Assembly (NCBI GenBank): GCA_050008495.1
Contig: JBEKMN010000004.1
Location: 1-64,000 of the forward strand
Direction: 5' to 3'
Origin: CAVROP01 sp050008495
GTDB lineage: Bacteria > Acidobacteriota > Terriglobia > UBA7540
DNA length: 64,000 bases
Under the pieces are notes generated by a model, which had not been told where the DNA came from, searched no databases, and saw only the letters and a program-made list of their open reading frames with translations. Below, piece by piece: positions 32,775-41,043 of this stretch (positions are counted from its first letter, which is position 1; each line of letters opens with the position of its first letter). The translations under genes were made by a program, and so were the position numbers.

Positions 32775-33548
32775 ATGCGCGTGGTGACGATCGCTATCCA
32801 CACATTCAAGGAATCGGTCCGCCAGAAGGTTCTGTATAACCTGGTGGCCTTTGCTCTCCTGCTGATCGGGGCCTCCATTCTCTTCGGGAGCATCTCCGTC
32901 GGGGTCGAGCAGATAATCCTGATCACTCTGGGACTCACGTCGATCTCGGTTTTCGGCCTGTTGATCGCCATTTTCATTGGAATCGACCTCGTCTCGAAAG
33001 AGATCGAACGCCGCACGGTTTACAACATCCTCTCGAAACCCGTGACCCGCGTGGAATTCGTGCTTGGAAAATACTTGGGCCTTCTGCTCACCTTGATTGT
33101 GAACACAGCCATCATGACGCTGGGCTTCTATGCGACGCTGTACTATCAGAAGGGAACGCTGGGGCGTGACGACCTGGTCTTTCTTGGCGCGGTCTATTTC
33201 ATTCTGCTCGAGCTGGCCATGGTGGTGGGAATCGCCTTAGTCTTTTCGTGCATATCCACTCCAGTGTTATCCACGGTATATACATTTTGTCTTTTCGTTA
33301 TAGGTAATTGTTCGGCCGATGTGCGCGCCTTGGGCCAGCAAACGCAGAGCCCCTTGCTGGCGGCGGCATGCGGCGCGGTCTATTATGCGCTGCCCAATTT
33401 TGCGAATTTCAACGTCATCAGCCTGGTGGCTCACGCGCAGAAGCTGCCCGGTTACCTGTGGTTGGGAAACTCTCTTTACGCACTTCTTTACGTAACGATC
33501 CTATTGGGCGTGGCAATTATGATCTTCGAGGAACGGGAATTCCGATGA
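32775..33548 (+). CDS. ABC-2 type permease
   Basis: 257 residues with six predicted TM helices (VLYNLVAFALLLIGASILF; VFGLLIAIFIGIDLV; and later LLTLIVNTAIMTLGFYATL, LAMVVGIALVFSCI, LYALLYVTILLGVAIMI). A cytoplasmic loop contains KEIERRTVYNILSKPVTR, typical of ABC-2 permeases that couple to NatA-like ATPases. It is the partner of the upstream ATPase. The stop overlaps the start of the next gene as ATGA (33545-33548). Confidence 0.88.
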   Translation: MRVVTIAIHTFKESVRQKVLYNLVAFALLLIGASILFGSISVGVEQIILITLGLTSISVFGLLIAIFIGIDLVSKEIERRTVYNILSKPVTRVEFVLGKYLGLLLTLIVNTAIMTLGFYATLYYQKGTLGRDDLVFLGAVYFILLELAMVVGIALVFSCISTPVLSTVYTFCLFVIGNCSADVRALGQQTQSPLLAAACGAVYYALPNFANFNVISLVAHAQKLPGYLWLGNSLYALLYVTILLGVAIMIFEEREFR

Positions 33549-34447
33549 CTTCTTTTCGTGGCAGCTTCTCCCAACCTCGTTCCCGCCGCCGCGCCTGCTG
33601 GCTGCTGGTGTTGCTATGCCTTTTGGGGCTGGTTCCCCTGCAACGGAGCCTTGACCTCCGAGGCGGAAGTGAGCGGGCGCTGGGTGAGGTCCTCTTCCTG
33701 CCGTCCGGAAGGGTCCTCCGGAAGCTCAGCTTGGGTTACGAAGGGTTGCTTGCGGACGTATACTGGACGCGCGTGGTGCAGTATTTCGGCGGGAAGCGGC
33801 TGGCGCACTCCACGGATTTCAAGCTGTTAGGGCCTCTGCTTCAGATCACGACGGACCTGGACCCTCACCTGCTCATTGCCTATCGCTTCGGTTCGATCTT
33901 CCTCGCGGACAAGCCGCCCCGCGGAGCCGGCGAGCCCTTGCAGGCCCTGGCGCTCCTGCAGCGTGGCATTGTTGCTAACCCCGAGTACTGGCGGTTCTGG
34001 GAGGATCTGGGCTTCGTCTACTATTGGGACTTGAAGGATTACGGCGCTGCCGCACGAGCGTTTCAAGCCGGAAGCGAGAGGCCCGGCGCCATGACCTGGA
34101 TGCGGGCCCTGGCGGCGAAAGTGGCGGCGCAGGGCGGGGAACTGGCGACCTCGAAGTTCCTCTGGTCGGAGATTGCCCGCCAGGCTGGAAACGAACAGAT
34201 TCGCAAAAACGCCGAGGATCACCTGATGGCCATCCAGGCTACCGAAGAGATCGCCAAACTGAATGAGCTGGTGGCCCTCTATAATCAGCGGCAGGGACAG
34301 CCCGCGCGCTTGATCCAGGCGCTGGTTGCGGCTGGTTACCTCCGAGCTTTGCCGCGCGATCCTTCGGGCAGGCCGTACACCCTGGATGCGGATGGGAAGG
34401 CGAAGCTGAATCCGCGGAGCTCGGTGGATTTAAGCTTGCTACAGTAG
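33545..34447 (+). CDS. Membrane-anchored TPR-like protein of unknown function
   Basis: 300 residues. An Arg-rich N-terminus and one hydrophobic segment (CWLLVLLCLLGLVPL, about 20-34) suggest a signal anchor. The rest is helical, with TPR-like units (EPLQALALLQRGIVANPEYW; FWEDLGFVYYWDLKDYGAAARAF) and the motif LLADVYWTRVVQYFGGKR. It is translationally coupled to the ABC permease and may be an extracytoplasmic partner of the exporter. I do not recognise a named family. Confidence 0.7.
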   Translation: MTSFRGSFSQPRSRRRACWLLVLLCLLGLVPLQRSLDLRGGSERALGEVLFLPSGRVLRKLSLGYEGLLADVYWTRVVQYFGGKRLAHSTDFKLLGPLLQITTDLDPHLLIAYRFGSIFLADKPPRGAGEPLQALALLQRGIVANPEYWRFWEDLGFVYYWDLKDYGAAARAFQAGSERPGAMTWMRALAAKVAAQGGELATSKFLWSEIARQAGNEQIRKNAEDHLMAIQATEEIAKLNELVALYNQRQGQPARLIQALVAAGYLRALPRDPSGRPYTLDADGKAKLNPRSSVDLSLLQ

Positions 34448-34559
34448 TGGCTAGAGTACTTAGTCGGCCAAACGGAGCCCACCGCGACTGAAGCTGTGGA
34501 GTAATCCATAGACCCACGAACAGGTTTTGGGCAAAGGCGCGCTTGAGGGGAGCAACGAC

Positions 34560-35333
34560 GTGGAGCAGGTTCGTTTTATTTTCTGGGAATTATTGAAGAT
34601 TCTGGGCGTGTCCTTCGTCAGCCTGCTGGCCGTCAAGGGTGTGGCGAGCTTGCGGGTGACGGGCACCGGCGTGCCGGCGAGCCGGCTGGCTCGCGCCAAA
34701 TTATTGCCGTACGCCCTCGTTCTGGCAATGGCGGTTTTCGGCGCCTGGAACTTCGGCTACGACATCGCGGCGGAGGTATATTATCGGTCCAGTGTGAGCG
34801 AGGCTCAGCGCGGGCACCCGGCAAAGAACTACCTAAACGCACTTCAGGCGGTCCAGTTGAGGCCGGGAATATTGGATTATTGGCAAGCCCTCGAATCAGC
34901 CAAATTCAATCTTGGCCAGTGGGCCTCGGTGGTGGATGATCTGCCTGCCATGCAGCGCGTGGCCGGACGGGATTTGGACGAGGTGGATTCGTATCGTGTC
35001 GCGGTCTGCCTCTACCATCTGGGGCGATACGAGGAGGGCTTGGCCATCACCGAGCGCCTAAGCCGTCAGAATCGCCTTTATCTGCCGCCTGTAATCCTCC
35101 GGGGATACATTCTGATTGCCCAAAAAAAGTATGGTGAAGCGGAGCGCGTCCTGACGTCTGCTCTCAACATTCTTCCTACTGACCAGTTTGCCGTGGAAGG
35201 TCTGGCGCACGCTTACTTTCTGGAAGGGAACCGCCGGCAGGCTCTCGAGGTTCTTGAGGATACATCCAAGTTCCCATTTCCCATGCAAGCGCAGAAGAGG
35301 TTTGAAGCGCTGAAAGGCCTCTATGGCCAATGA
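34560..35333 (+). CDS. Membrane-anchored TPR protein
   Basis: 257 residues from GTG 34560, preferred over TTG 34527 because GAGGGGAG lies 8 nt before it. Two hydrophobic segments near the N-terminus (ILGVSFVSLLAVKGVASL; LLPYALVLAMAVFGAWNFGY) are followed by TPR-like helices (YRVAVCLYHLGRYEEGLAI; EGLAHAYFLEGNRRQALEV). It probably acts as a scaffold on the outer face of the inner membrane. The last 11 nt overlap the PAP2-family gene. Function unknown. Confidence 0.72.
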   Translation: MEQVRFIFWELLKILGVSFVSLLAVKGVASLRVTGTGVPASRLARAKLLPYALVLAMAVFGAWNFGYDIAAEVYYRSSVSEAQRGHPAKNYLNALQAVQLRPGILDYWQALESAKFNLGQWASVVDDLPAMQRVAGRDLDEVDSYRVAVCLYHLGRYEEGLAITERLSRQNRLYLPPVILRGYILIAQKKYGEAERVLTSALNILPTDQFAVEGLAHAYFLEGNRRQALEVLEDTSKFPFPMQAQKRFEALKGLYGQ

Positions 35334-36336
35334 CCGCCGGTTGATTTTTCATCCCCGCCTGGAAGACCTGGTGGCGCTGGCTTTTTTTGTGCTCAACTTG
35401 GGCTTCCGCCTGGTTTTCCGCGGGGCCGCGCACGCCAACTTGAGTCCTGCCGACGTCCTGATTATCGTTCCCGCCATGAGTTTGCTTCTGGCGAAAGAAC
35501 TGATTCACTATTTCGTGGCTGGGAAGACGGAGTCGTCTGCTTCTTCTGCCGACCCGCGCGTCTTCATACGGCCTTATTGGGAGATCGTCAGGGACTGGTT
35601 CCCCTTTCTGGCTATATTGTTGATGTACTACTCGCTCTGGGGTGACACCACGCACCTCCTGGTGAGGCACGACTGTGACGGGGCATTGATTGCGCTCGAC
35701 CAGCGGCTGTTTGGCTTTCAGGCCAGTGTGGCCATACAGCGCTTCATAACGCCCCGCCGCACGGCGTGGATGGAGTTTGCTTACTTTTACCACGTCCTGA
35801 ACATTCCCCTGGTCGGCTGCTTTGTGTATCTCTGCCGCCCCCGTGGACGTTTTCGGGAAATGATGAACGGCCTGATGGTGGTCACGTTTCTGGGGCTTCT
35901 TGGCTACATCCTGGTCCCGGCCATCGGTCCCCTGTATAGCCTACGCGATGATTACACCGTTTCCCTGAGCCAGCCGATTGCCATCTTCAATCAGCAACTT
36001 GCGTTCATGGATCTGGCCCGCATTCATCGCGACGTTTTTCCGAGCATGCATGTGGCGATTTCCTTCCTGGTGGGGCTCTACGCCTGGCGCAACTCGCGGG
36101 CCCTGTTTTGGGCGGTGTCGCCTCTGATCTTGAGCCTTTGGGTTTCGACGGTCTACCTCCGCTACCACTACCTCATCGACGTAGGCGCAGGCTTGTTGCT
36201 GGCTCCCGCGAGTTTCTTCCTGGCGAACTGGTTATTCAGCCGATACGGGAATCTGGCGATCTCGATTCCTGTACCGGCGAAGTGGGCCGAGAGGTTGGCT
36301 CACCTTGGAGTCACTAACGCGGACGGCAGCGTGTAA
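35323..36336 (+). CDS. PAP2-family membrane phosphatase/transferase
   Basis: 337 residues with about eight TM segments. PAP2 motifs are DVFPSMHVAISF (about 238-249, C2 with catalytic-type His) and RYHYLIDVGAGLLLA (about 280-294, C3 with His/Asp); the classic C1 KxxxxxxRP is not obvious. The pattern resembles inositol phosphorylceramide-synthase-like PAP2 enzymes, which move phospho-headgroups between lipids. It is coupled to the TPR gene upstream and sits 16 nt before the third TMTC-like gene. A lipid-carrier recycling role for glycosylation is an attractive inference. Confidence 0.8.
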   Translation: MANDRRLIFHPRLEDLVALAFFVLNLGFRLVFRGAAHANLSPADVLIIVPAMSLLLAKELIHYFVAGKTESSASSADPRVFIRPYWEIVRDWFPFLAILLMYYSLWGDTTHLLVRHDCDGALIALDQRLFGFQASVAIQRFITPRRTAWMEFAYFYHVLNIPLVGCFVYLCRPRGRFREMMNGLMVVTFLGLLGYILVPAIGPLYSLRDDYTVSLSQPIAIFNQQLAFMDLARIHRDVFPSMHVAISFLVGLYAWRNSRALFWAVSPLILSLWVSTVYLRYHYLIDVGAGLLLAPASFFLANWLFSRYGNLAISIPVPAKWAERLAHLGVTNADGSV

Positions 36337-36352
36337 TAGGCCAAACTAAACC

Positions 36353-38437
36353 ATGGTTTTGCACCCAAGTTCGGGATCCCGTGAAAATAACTCCGACACG
36401 GCTCCCCGGCGCGGCCTGGCCCGATTGGCCACGCAGGAACTGCTCGCGCTGCTCATTGTGATCGCAGGTCTGCCCTATCTGAATTCGCTGTGGAACGGCT
36501 TTGTCCAGGACGATAACCGGCAGATCCTGGCCAACCCTTACCTGCGCAACTTCTCACACTTGCGGGAGATCTTTGCAACGAATGTATGGTCGTATGTGGG
36601 TGCGCAAGGCTTGACCAATTACTACCGCCCGCTGATGACGCTTGGTTACCTGATTAGTTACCAATTATTCGGACCGATGGCCTATGGTTTTCATCTGGCC
36701 AACCTGGTTTTGAATGCTGCGGTGGTCTGCCTGGTTTTTCTGGTTACCGAACGTGCCTTCCACAACCGAACCTTAGGCTTTGTGGCGGCAGTCATCTTCG
36801 CCCTGCATCCGGTGCACAGCGAGTCAGTGGACTGGATTGCCGCCGTGACGGACCTTCAGCTCACGTTTTTCTACCTGCTCGCATTCTGGTTCTTCCTCCG
36901 TGTGGTCCCCGCTTCAGCAGGTGGCGCGGGCGTCTCGCCCGCTGTCGCTGGAGCGTCTGGCTCCGGCACCGGCGCGGGCAAGATCCCCGCGCGCCGGCAG
37001 GTGGGTCGCCGGCTCCAAATTGGGTGGAGGGGTATCGCGGCACAACTTGGCATGGGTTTGTGTTTCGCCCTGGCGCTGCTCGCCAAAGAGCCAGCGGCAA
37101 CACTGCCTTTTCTGGCGACCTTTTATGAACACTTTCTTCGCGACGACCGGGAGCGAACGACTCTGACGCAGAAGCTCGCGCGGTATCTGAGCTTGTGGCT
37201 GGTTGACGCCGCCTACCTGTTGTTTAGAATCCGCATTTTTGGCGGGCTGGCGCCGGTGTTACAGTTGCCGCAGATCAGCCGTCGGGAGGCCTTTTATTCG
37301 TCTTTCGCGCTGAGCGCGCAATATGTTTGGAAGATCATCTGGCCGGTGAATCTCTGCGGGTTTTACACTTTTCACAAGAGCCTTTCCCTCTTCGATCCTC
37401 GATCCGTCGCGGGGCTCGTGCTCCTGGGACTGTGCCTGTGCGCGTTCGTTTACTCTTGGAAAAGGGAGCGTCTTGTCTCGTTCGGTCTTTTATGGTTATT
37501 CCTGAACCTCGCGCCGGTTCTCAATGGGCGTTGGCTGGGCGCTAACGTATTCACTGAGCGTTACCTTTATCTTCCATCACTGGGGTTCTGCTGGATTGCG
37601 GCGTGGGGAGGGCAGGCGATCTGGACGCGACTGGCGGAACAACGCGCCGCTCGCAAGGTCTATGCTGTGGCGCTGATCATCATCGCTGCCCTTTGCGTGG
37701 TCAGGATTGTCACCCGCAACCGCGTTTGGCGCGATGATGCGACGTTCTACCAGCACACCCTGGCCCAACAGCCCGACGCGGTCGCTCTGCGAATCAACTT
37801 GGGCGCGGTATACTGGAATTCGGGCTCGCCGGATCAGGCCGAGGCAGAGTGGCGCGCCGCGCTGCGCCGCGCTCCTGATCACTGGCTGATCCTGAACAAC
37901 CTGGGACTCGTCGCGGCGCGCAAAAAGCTCTACGACGAAGCCATTGAGGATTTTCAGCGCTCCATACGGTTTCGGCCAAACTATGCCGACTCCCATATCA
38001 ACCTGGGGCGAAGCTATACCGTAACCGGCGCCAGTGATAAGGCGGAAGCGCAATTGAAAGCTGCGGTGTCCCTTGCCCCTCTCTACGTTCAGGCCCGGAA
38101 TGCGCTGGCAGAATTCTATTTCGATGCCGGCCGCTTCTCCGAGGCGGAAATGCAGTACCGTGCTTCCGTGGCGAGCGGCGGCACCGTTCAGGCATGGAAT
38201 TCGTTGGGTGAGATTTATAGCCGCTGGCATCGCTGGCAAGACGCCGAGCGCGCCTTTCGGCAGGCGTTGGCGTTGGATGCTTTTGAAAGCCGTGCGCACT
38301 TTGGGCTGGGCGCGGTTCTGGAGGCCGAAGGCCGAAACATCGAAGCGCTTCAGGAGTATACGGCAGGTCTTCAGACGGATCCCAGGAATCCCACGGCCCT
38401 TGAGGCGGCGGGGCGGTTAAAGAAGCTTTCAAAATGA
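36353..38437 (+). CDS. TMTC-like membrane protein with TPR domain, paralogue 3
   Basis: 694 residues. N-terminal polytopic region with VQDDNRQI (acidic pair), NYYRPLMTLGYL, HPVHSESVDWIAAVTD and AKEPAATLPFLATFYEHF, shared with the two paralogues. About seven TPRs follow (about 470-690, for example YADSHINLGRSYTVTGASDKAE). A GT-C type sugar transfer role is inferred. A Gly/Ala/Arg-rich stretch at about 185-225 is encoded by a GC-rich repeat-like insert (36910-37015). No clear ribosome site is visible before the ATG. The stop overlaps lolA (ATGA). Confidence 0.78.
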   Translation: MVLHPSSGSRENNSDTAPRRGLARLATQELLALLIVIAGLPYLNSLWNGFVQDDNRQILANPYLRNFSHLREIFATNVWSYVGAQGLTNYYRPLMTLGYLISYQLFGPMAYGFHLANLVLNAAVVCLVFLVTERAFHNRTLGFVAAVIFALHPVHSESVDWIAAVTDLQLTFFYLLAFWFFLRVVPASAGGAGVSPAVAGASGSGTGAGKIPARRQVGRRLQIGWRGIAAQLGMGLCFALALLAKEPAATLPFLATFYEHFLRDDRERTTLTQKLARYLSLWLVDAAYLLFRIRIFGGLAPVLQLPQISRREAFYSSFALSAQYVWKIIWPVNLCGFYTFHKSLSLFDPRSVAGLVLLGLCLCAFVYSWKRERLVSFGLLWLFLNLAPVLNGRWLGANVFTERYLYLPSLGFCWIAAWGGQAIWTRLAEQRAARKVYAVALIIIAALCVVRIVTRNRVWRDDATFYQHTLAQQPDAVALRINLGAVYWNSGSPDQAEAEWRAALRRAPDHWLILNNLGLVAARKKLYDEAIEDFQRSIRFRPNYADSHINLGRSYTVTGASDKAEAQLKAAVSLAPLYVQARNALAEFYFDAGRFSEAEMQYRASVASGGTVQAWNSLGEIYSRWHRWQDAERAFRQALALDAFESRAHFGLGAVLEAEGRNIEALQEYTAGLQTDPRNPTALEAAGRLKKLSK
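36910..37015. repeat. GC-rich REP-like insert in frame in the third TMTC-like gene
   Basis: GGCGCGGGCGTCTCGCCCGC and CCGGCGCGGGCAAGATCCCC form short dyads and code a low-complexity GGAGVSPAVAGASGSGTGAG loop absent from the paralogues. Confidence 0.5.
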
Positions 38438-39114
38438 TCGGGAGATTGGGAGATCGGGTGACCGGGAAAAGCAGTGGTACGGTGGCGTTCCTGCTCCTCG
38501 TCTGCGCGGTGGCAAGCCCTGCCGATGTATCCCTTGAGGACTTCGTGCGCCAATTTGAGGCAAGCTATCATGCGGTCAAGACAATTCGCGCAGACTTCAC
38601 CCAGACCTACGTCACCGAGGGCAGATCGCAAACTGAGTCCGGAGTAGTTTACTTTGCGCGCGGCGGTTTAATGCGGTGGGACTACCAGCAGCCCCAACCG
38701 AAGTTGTTCCTCTCCGATGGGAAGACGCTGCAGCTTTACGTACCGGAGGAGAAACAGCTAACCCGTACCGCGGTCAAGGCGAGCGACGACATTCGAGTCC
38801 CATTTCGCCTGCTGCTCTCGAGGCTCGAATTGCGGCGCGTCTTTTCGCGGATCGAGTTTGCGCCTGATGCCCTCCAGCACCAGCCCACTGACCGGATCCT
38901 GCGCGGCTATCCCAAGAAGGCATTGCAGGAGGATTATCGACAGGTGCTCATGGAAATAGGCCCCCAATTCGACATCCGCCGCCTGCTCGTGACGCTTGCC
39001 GACCAGAGCACCATGGAATTTGACTTCGATCACATCGAGCGGGATGTGCCCCTAAGCCGTTCCTGGTTCCAATTCGTGGCGCCGCCCGGGACGGAGGTGA
39101 TTGACCAACGCTGA
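38434..39114 (+). CDS. lolA: LolA-type outer-membrane lipoprotein carrier
   Basis: 226 residues. Signal peptide (SSGTVAFLLLVCAVASPADV, about 13-32), then the LolA fold: VRQFEASYHAVKTIRADFTQ, GVVYFARGGLMRWDYQQPQPKLF (split here by position 85) and KTLQLYVPEEKQL. LolA ferries lipoproteins across the periplasm from LolCDE to LolB. The first 12 residues (MIGRLGDRVTGK) are encoded by the GGGAGATCGGGTGACCGGG repeat phrase seen at 18198-18364. It overlaps the TMTC-like stop by 4 nt, making it the last gene of the envelope operon. Confidence 0.85.
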   Translation: MIGRLGDRVTGKSSGTVAFLLLVCAVASPADVSLEDFVRQFEASYHAVKTIRADFTQTYVTEGRSQTESGVVYFARGGLMRWDYQQPQPKLFLSDGKTLQLYVPEEKQLTRTAVKASDDIRVPFRLLLSRLELRRVFSRIEFAPDALQHQPTDRILRGYPKKALQEDYRQVLMEIGPQFDIRRLLVTLADQSTMEFDFDHIERDVPLSRSWFQFVAPPGTEVIDQR

Positions 39115-39136
39115 GCGTCACGCCGCGGGTCCTCCC

Positions 39137-39189
39137 TTGACGAATCGTGCCTCGAGCACGTAAAATCGTGCTGTACGTTAACATCGTGC
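39137..39189 (+). promoter_or_regulatory. Promoter and operator of the toxin-antitoxin pair
   Basis: TTGACG (39137-39142), 18-nt spacer, TAAAAT (39161-39166). The spacer carries CGTGC-CTCGA-GCACG, an inverted repeat. The half-site ATCGTGC recurs at 39165-39171 and 39183-39189. The arrangement suits antitoxin autorepression. Confidence 0.65.
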
Positions 39190-39207
39190 TCGCTTGAGGG
39201 ACCGCAC

Positions 39208-39441
39208 ATGAAGACGAACGTGACACTCAAACTCGACTCCGATCTGCTTCGCGAAGTCCGCGTGCTCGCGGCCGAACAGGGGAGTTCGATCAGCGCTCTC
39301 CTGGCGGACCGGCTGGAAGCGATGATTCGGGAACGGAAGGGATTCGAAAAGGCCCGGCGATCAGCGCTGGCGCGACTCCGCGAAGGGCTTGACTTGAGGT
39401 GGAGTCCTCCCACGTCGCGAGACGAACTTCATGAGCGATAG
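39208..39441 (+). CDS. Ribbon-helix-helix-type antitoxin (VapB-like)
   Basis: 77 residues. MKTNVTLKLDSDLLREVRVL fits a ribbon-helix-helix strand and first helix, followed by GSSISALLADRLEAMI. The C-terminal tail (RWSPPTSRDEL) would wrap the toxin. It overlaps the PIN-domain gene by 11 nt, the usual antitoxin-first order. It should bind the inverted repeats in its own promoter. Confidence 0.82.
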   Translation: MKTNVTLKLDSDLLREVRVLAAEQGSSISALLADRLEAMIRERKGFEKARRSALARLREGLDLRWSPPTSRDELHER

Positions 39442-39856
39442 ACACTTTGTGGATACGAACATTCTCATGTACGCGCACGACACCGCCAGCGGCGCAAAGC
39501 ACGATAGGGCTAGGGCGCTTGTCGAAAGGCTCTGGCTCGACCGTTCCGGGGTGGTGAGCACACAGGTCCTTCAGGAACTGTGCGTGAACCTGCGCCGGAA
39601 GGCCGGGCAGCCGGTTGACCTCGAGACGGCGCGCAGAATTATTTCCGATTACTTGACTTGGAATGTGATTTCGAACACCGGAGAATCTATTCTTTATGCT
39701 CTGGATATCGAAAAGCGATACCGGATCTCGCTCTGGGACGCCCTCGTGGTTCAAGCGGCGGAAGCATCTCGGGCAACTCTTCTGTACACCGAAGATCTTT
39801 CAGACGGCCAGACCTATTGCGGGGTACGTGCCGTCAACCCTTTCAAGGAGAAGTAA
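39431..39856 (+). CDS. PIN-domain toxin (VapC-like RNase)
   Basis: 141 residues. PIN acidic residues are visible: Asp8 in HFVDTNILMYAHD, Glu in TQVLQELCVNL (about 48), Asp in SLWDALVVQAA (about 103) and Asp in LLYTEDLSDGQ (about 122). These bind Mg and cut RNA, often tRNA, when the antitoxin is lost. The length is normal. The region between 39857 and 40057 carries no gene. Confidence 0.87.
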   Translation: MSDRHFVDTNILMYAHDTASGAKHDRARALVERLWLDRSGVVSTQVLQELCVNLRRKAGQPVDLETARRIISDYLTWNVISNTGESILYALDIEKRYRISLWDALVVQAAEASRATLLYTEDLSDGQTYCGVRAVNPFKEK

Positions 39857-40057
39857 TCGGCCGTTTAGTACAGACACCGGCCGAGCAGGAATGAGTGACG
39901 CTCGAAACGGGCTGCCCATCGACGCGCTGTTCGCTGGATCGAGAGCAATTGGCCACCGAGTAGATTTTTCCTGATCGTATAAGAAAGGCAGCTCGACGGG
40001 CTCTCCAAGCTCAGCCTAACCCATTACAAATCAGCCTGTTAGCGAAGCCTGACATTT

Positions 40058-40072
40058 TGGCCAGCAATTTGC
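40058..40072 (+). promoter_or_regulatory. Possible sigma-54 promoter of the OmpA-like gene
   Basis: TGGCCAGCAATTTGC has the invariant GG-N10-GC spacing and a perfect TTGC -12 box but CCAG instead of CACG after the GG. It lies 55 nt before the ATG at 40128. Confidence 0.4.
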
Positions 40073-40127
40073 TCTTGCCTCCTGCGTCGACATTTCTACA
40101 AAGGGGGTCAAAACGGAGGCAAATCCC

Positions 40128-40925
40128 ATGAACTCACAAAAGTACAGGCAGGTTGCAACTGCGGCGGTGGTTTTTTGCTTGGTCTTATTCAGCGCGGGGT
40201 GCGCAACCAAGAAATACGTGCAGAACTACACTCACGACAACATCAAGCCACTTGAAGTGAAGCTCGATAATACCAACAAGCAGGTGGCTGAAAACGGCGA
40301 ACGCATTACCGACCTTGACCGCAAAACAGAGAAGGGCATTTCCCAGGCTCAGTCCGCGGCGGATGAGGCCAATCAAGCCGCCAGCAAGGCCCAGCAGTCT
40401 GCGGTGGATGCCCGGGGGCTCGCTCAACAGGGAATCTCGGATGCTTCCGCGGTGAAACAGGAAGTCGAAAACGCAGACAATTTTCAGTCCGTCAAGAAGG
40501 CTACGGTTTTGTTTGGAATTGACAAGAGCAAGTTAACACAGGAAGACATCGAGACGCTCGATAGTCTCGCACAAACCGTGAGCGGCATGAAACATTATGT
40601 CATCGAGATTCGCGGATTCACGGACAGCCGCGGTCCGAAACAGTACAACTTACAGCTCAGCCGCAAGCGAGCGGACGCCGTCGTGCGTTACCTCACACTG
40701 GACAAACAGATCCCGCTGGTGCGTGTTTACCAGGCCGGCTACGGCGAGGATGATCCCGCCGCCCCCAACAAGACGCGCGATGGACGAGAGCAGAATCGTC
40801 GTGTCGATGTCAGCATACTCGCTCCGCAGTCCTCGGCGACAGCAGAGCTTCAACAAGGGCAAGCGCCAAGTTCCGAATCGCAAACACAGCAGACAACACC
40901 CACCACATCTACCCCTCAACAATAA
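40128..40925 (+). CDS. OmpA-family peptidoglycan-binding lipoprotein
   Basis: 265 residues. Signal peptide with a lipobox-like FSAGC (Cys25). A long Ala/Gln/Asp-rich coiled coil (about 35-115, Lpp-like heptads) follows, then an OmpA C-terminal domain (about 120-230) with KKATVLFGIDKSKL, IEIRGFTDSRG and NLQLSRKRADAVVRYL. It should link the outer membrane to peptidoglycan. The tail is Gln/Thr/Pro-rich. The gene is alone between the toxin-antitoxin pair and a convergent solute operon. Confidence 0.88.
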   Translation: MNSQKYRQVATAAVVFCLVLFSAGCATKKYVQNYTHDNIKPLEVKLDNTNKQVAENGERITDLDRKTEKGISQAQSAADEANQAASKAQQSAVDARGLAQQGISDASAVKQEVENADNFQSVKKATVLFGIDKSKLTQEDIETLDSLAQTVSGMKHYVIEIRGFTDSRGPKQYNLQLSRKRADAVVRYLTLDKQIPLVRVYQAGYGEDDPAAPNKTRDGREQNRRVDVSILAPQSSATAELQQGQAPSSESQTQQTTPTTSTPQQ

Positions 40926-40947
40926 GCGTCGGATCGCGCCAAGAGCC

Positions 40948-40975
40948 GCAGAGTCTCGGAAAAACGAGACTCTGC
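40948..40975. terminator. Bidirectional terminator-like hairpin
   Basis: GCAGAGTCTCG (40948-40958) pairs perfectly with CGAGACTCTGC (40965-40975) around a GAAAAA loop, between convergent genes. There is no strong T-run. The left edge (AAGAGCCGCAGAG) resembles the RAYT-type REP. Confidence 0.55.
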
Positions 40976-41043
40976 GTGCCTGCGGCGCCCTGCCTCGGAG
41001 TGGCCGAGTTCTCACACGGATTCGAAGAAGCTTGATCGCGCTT

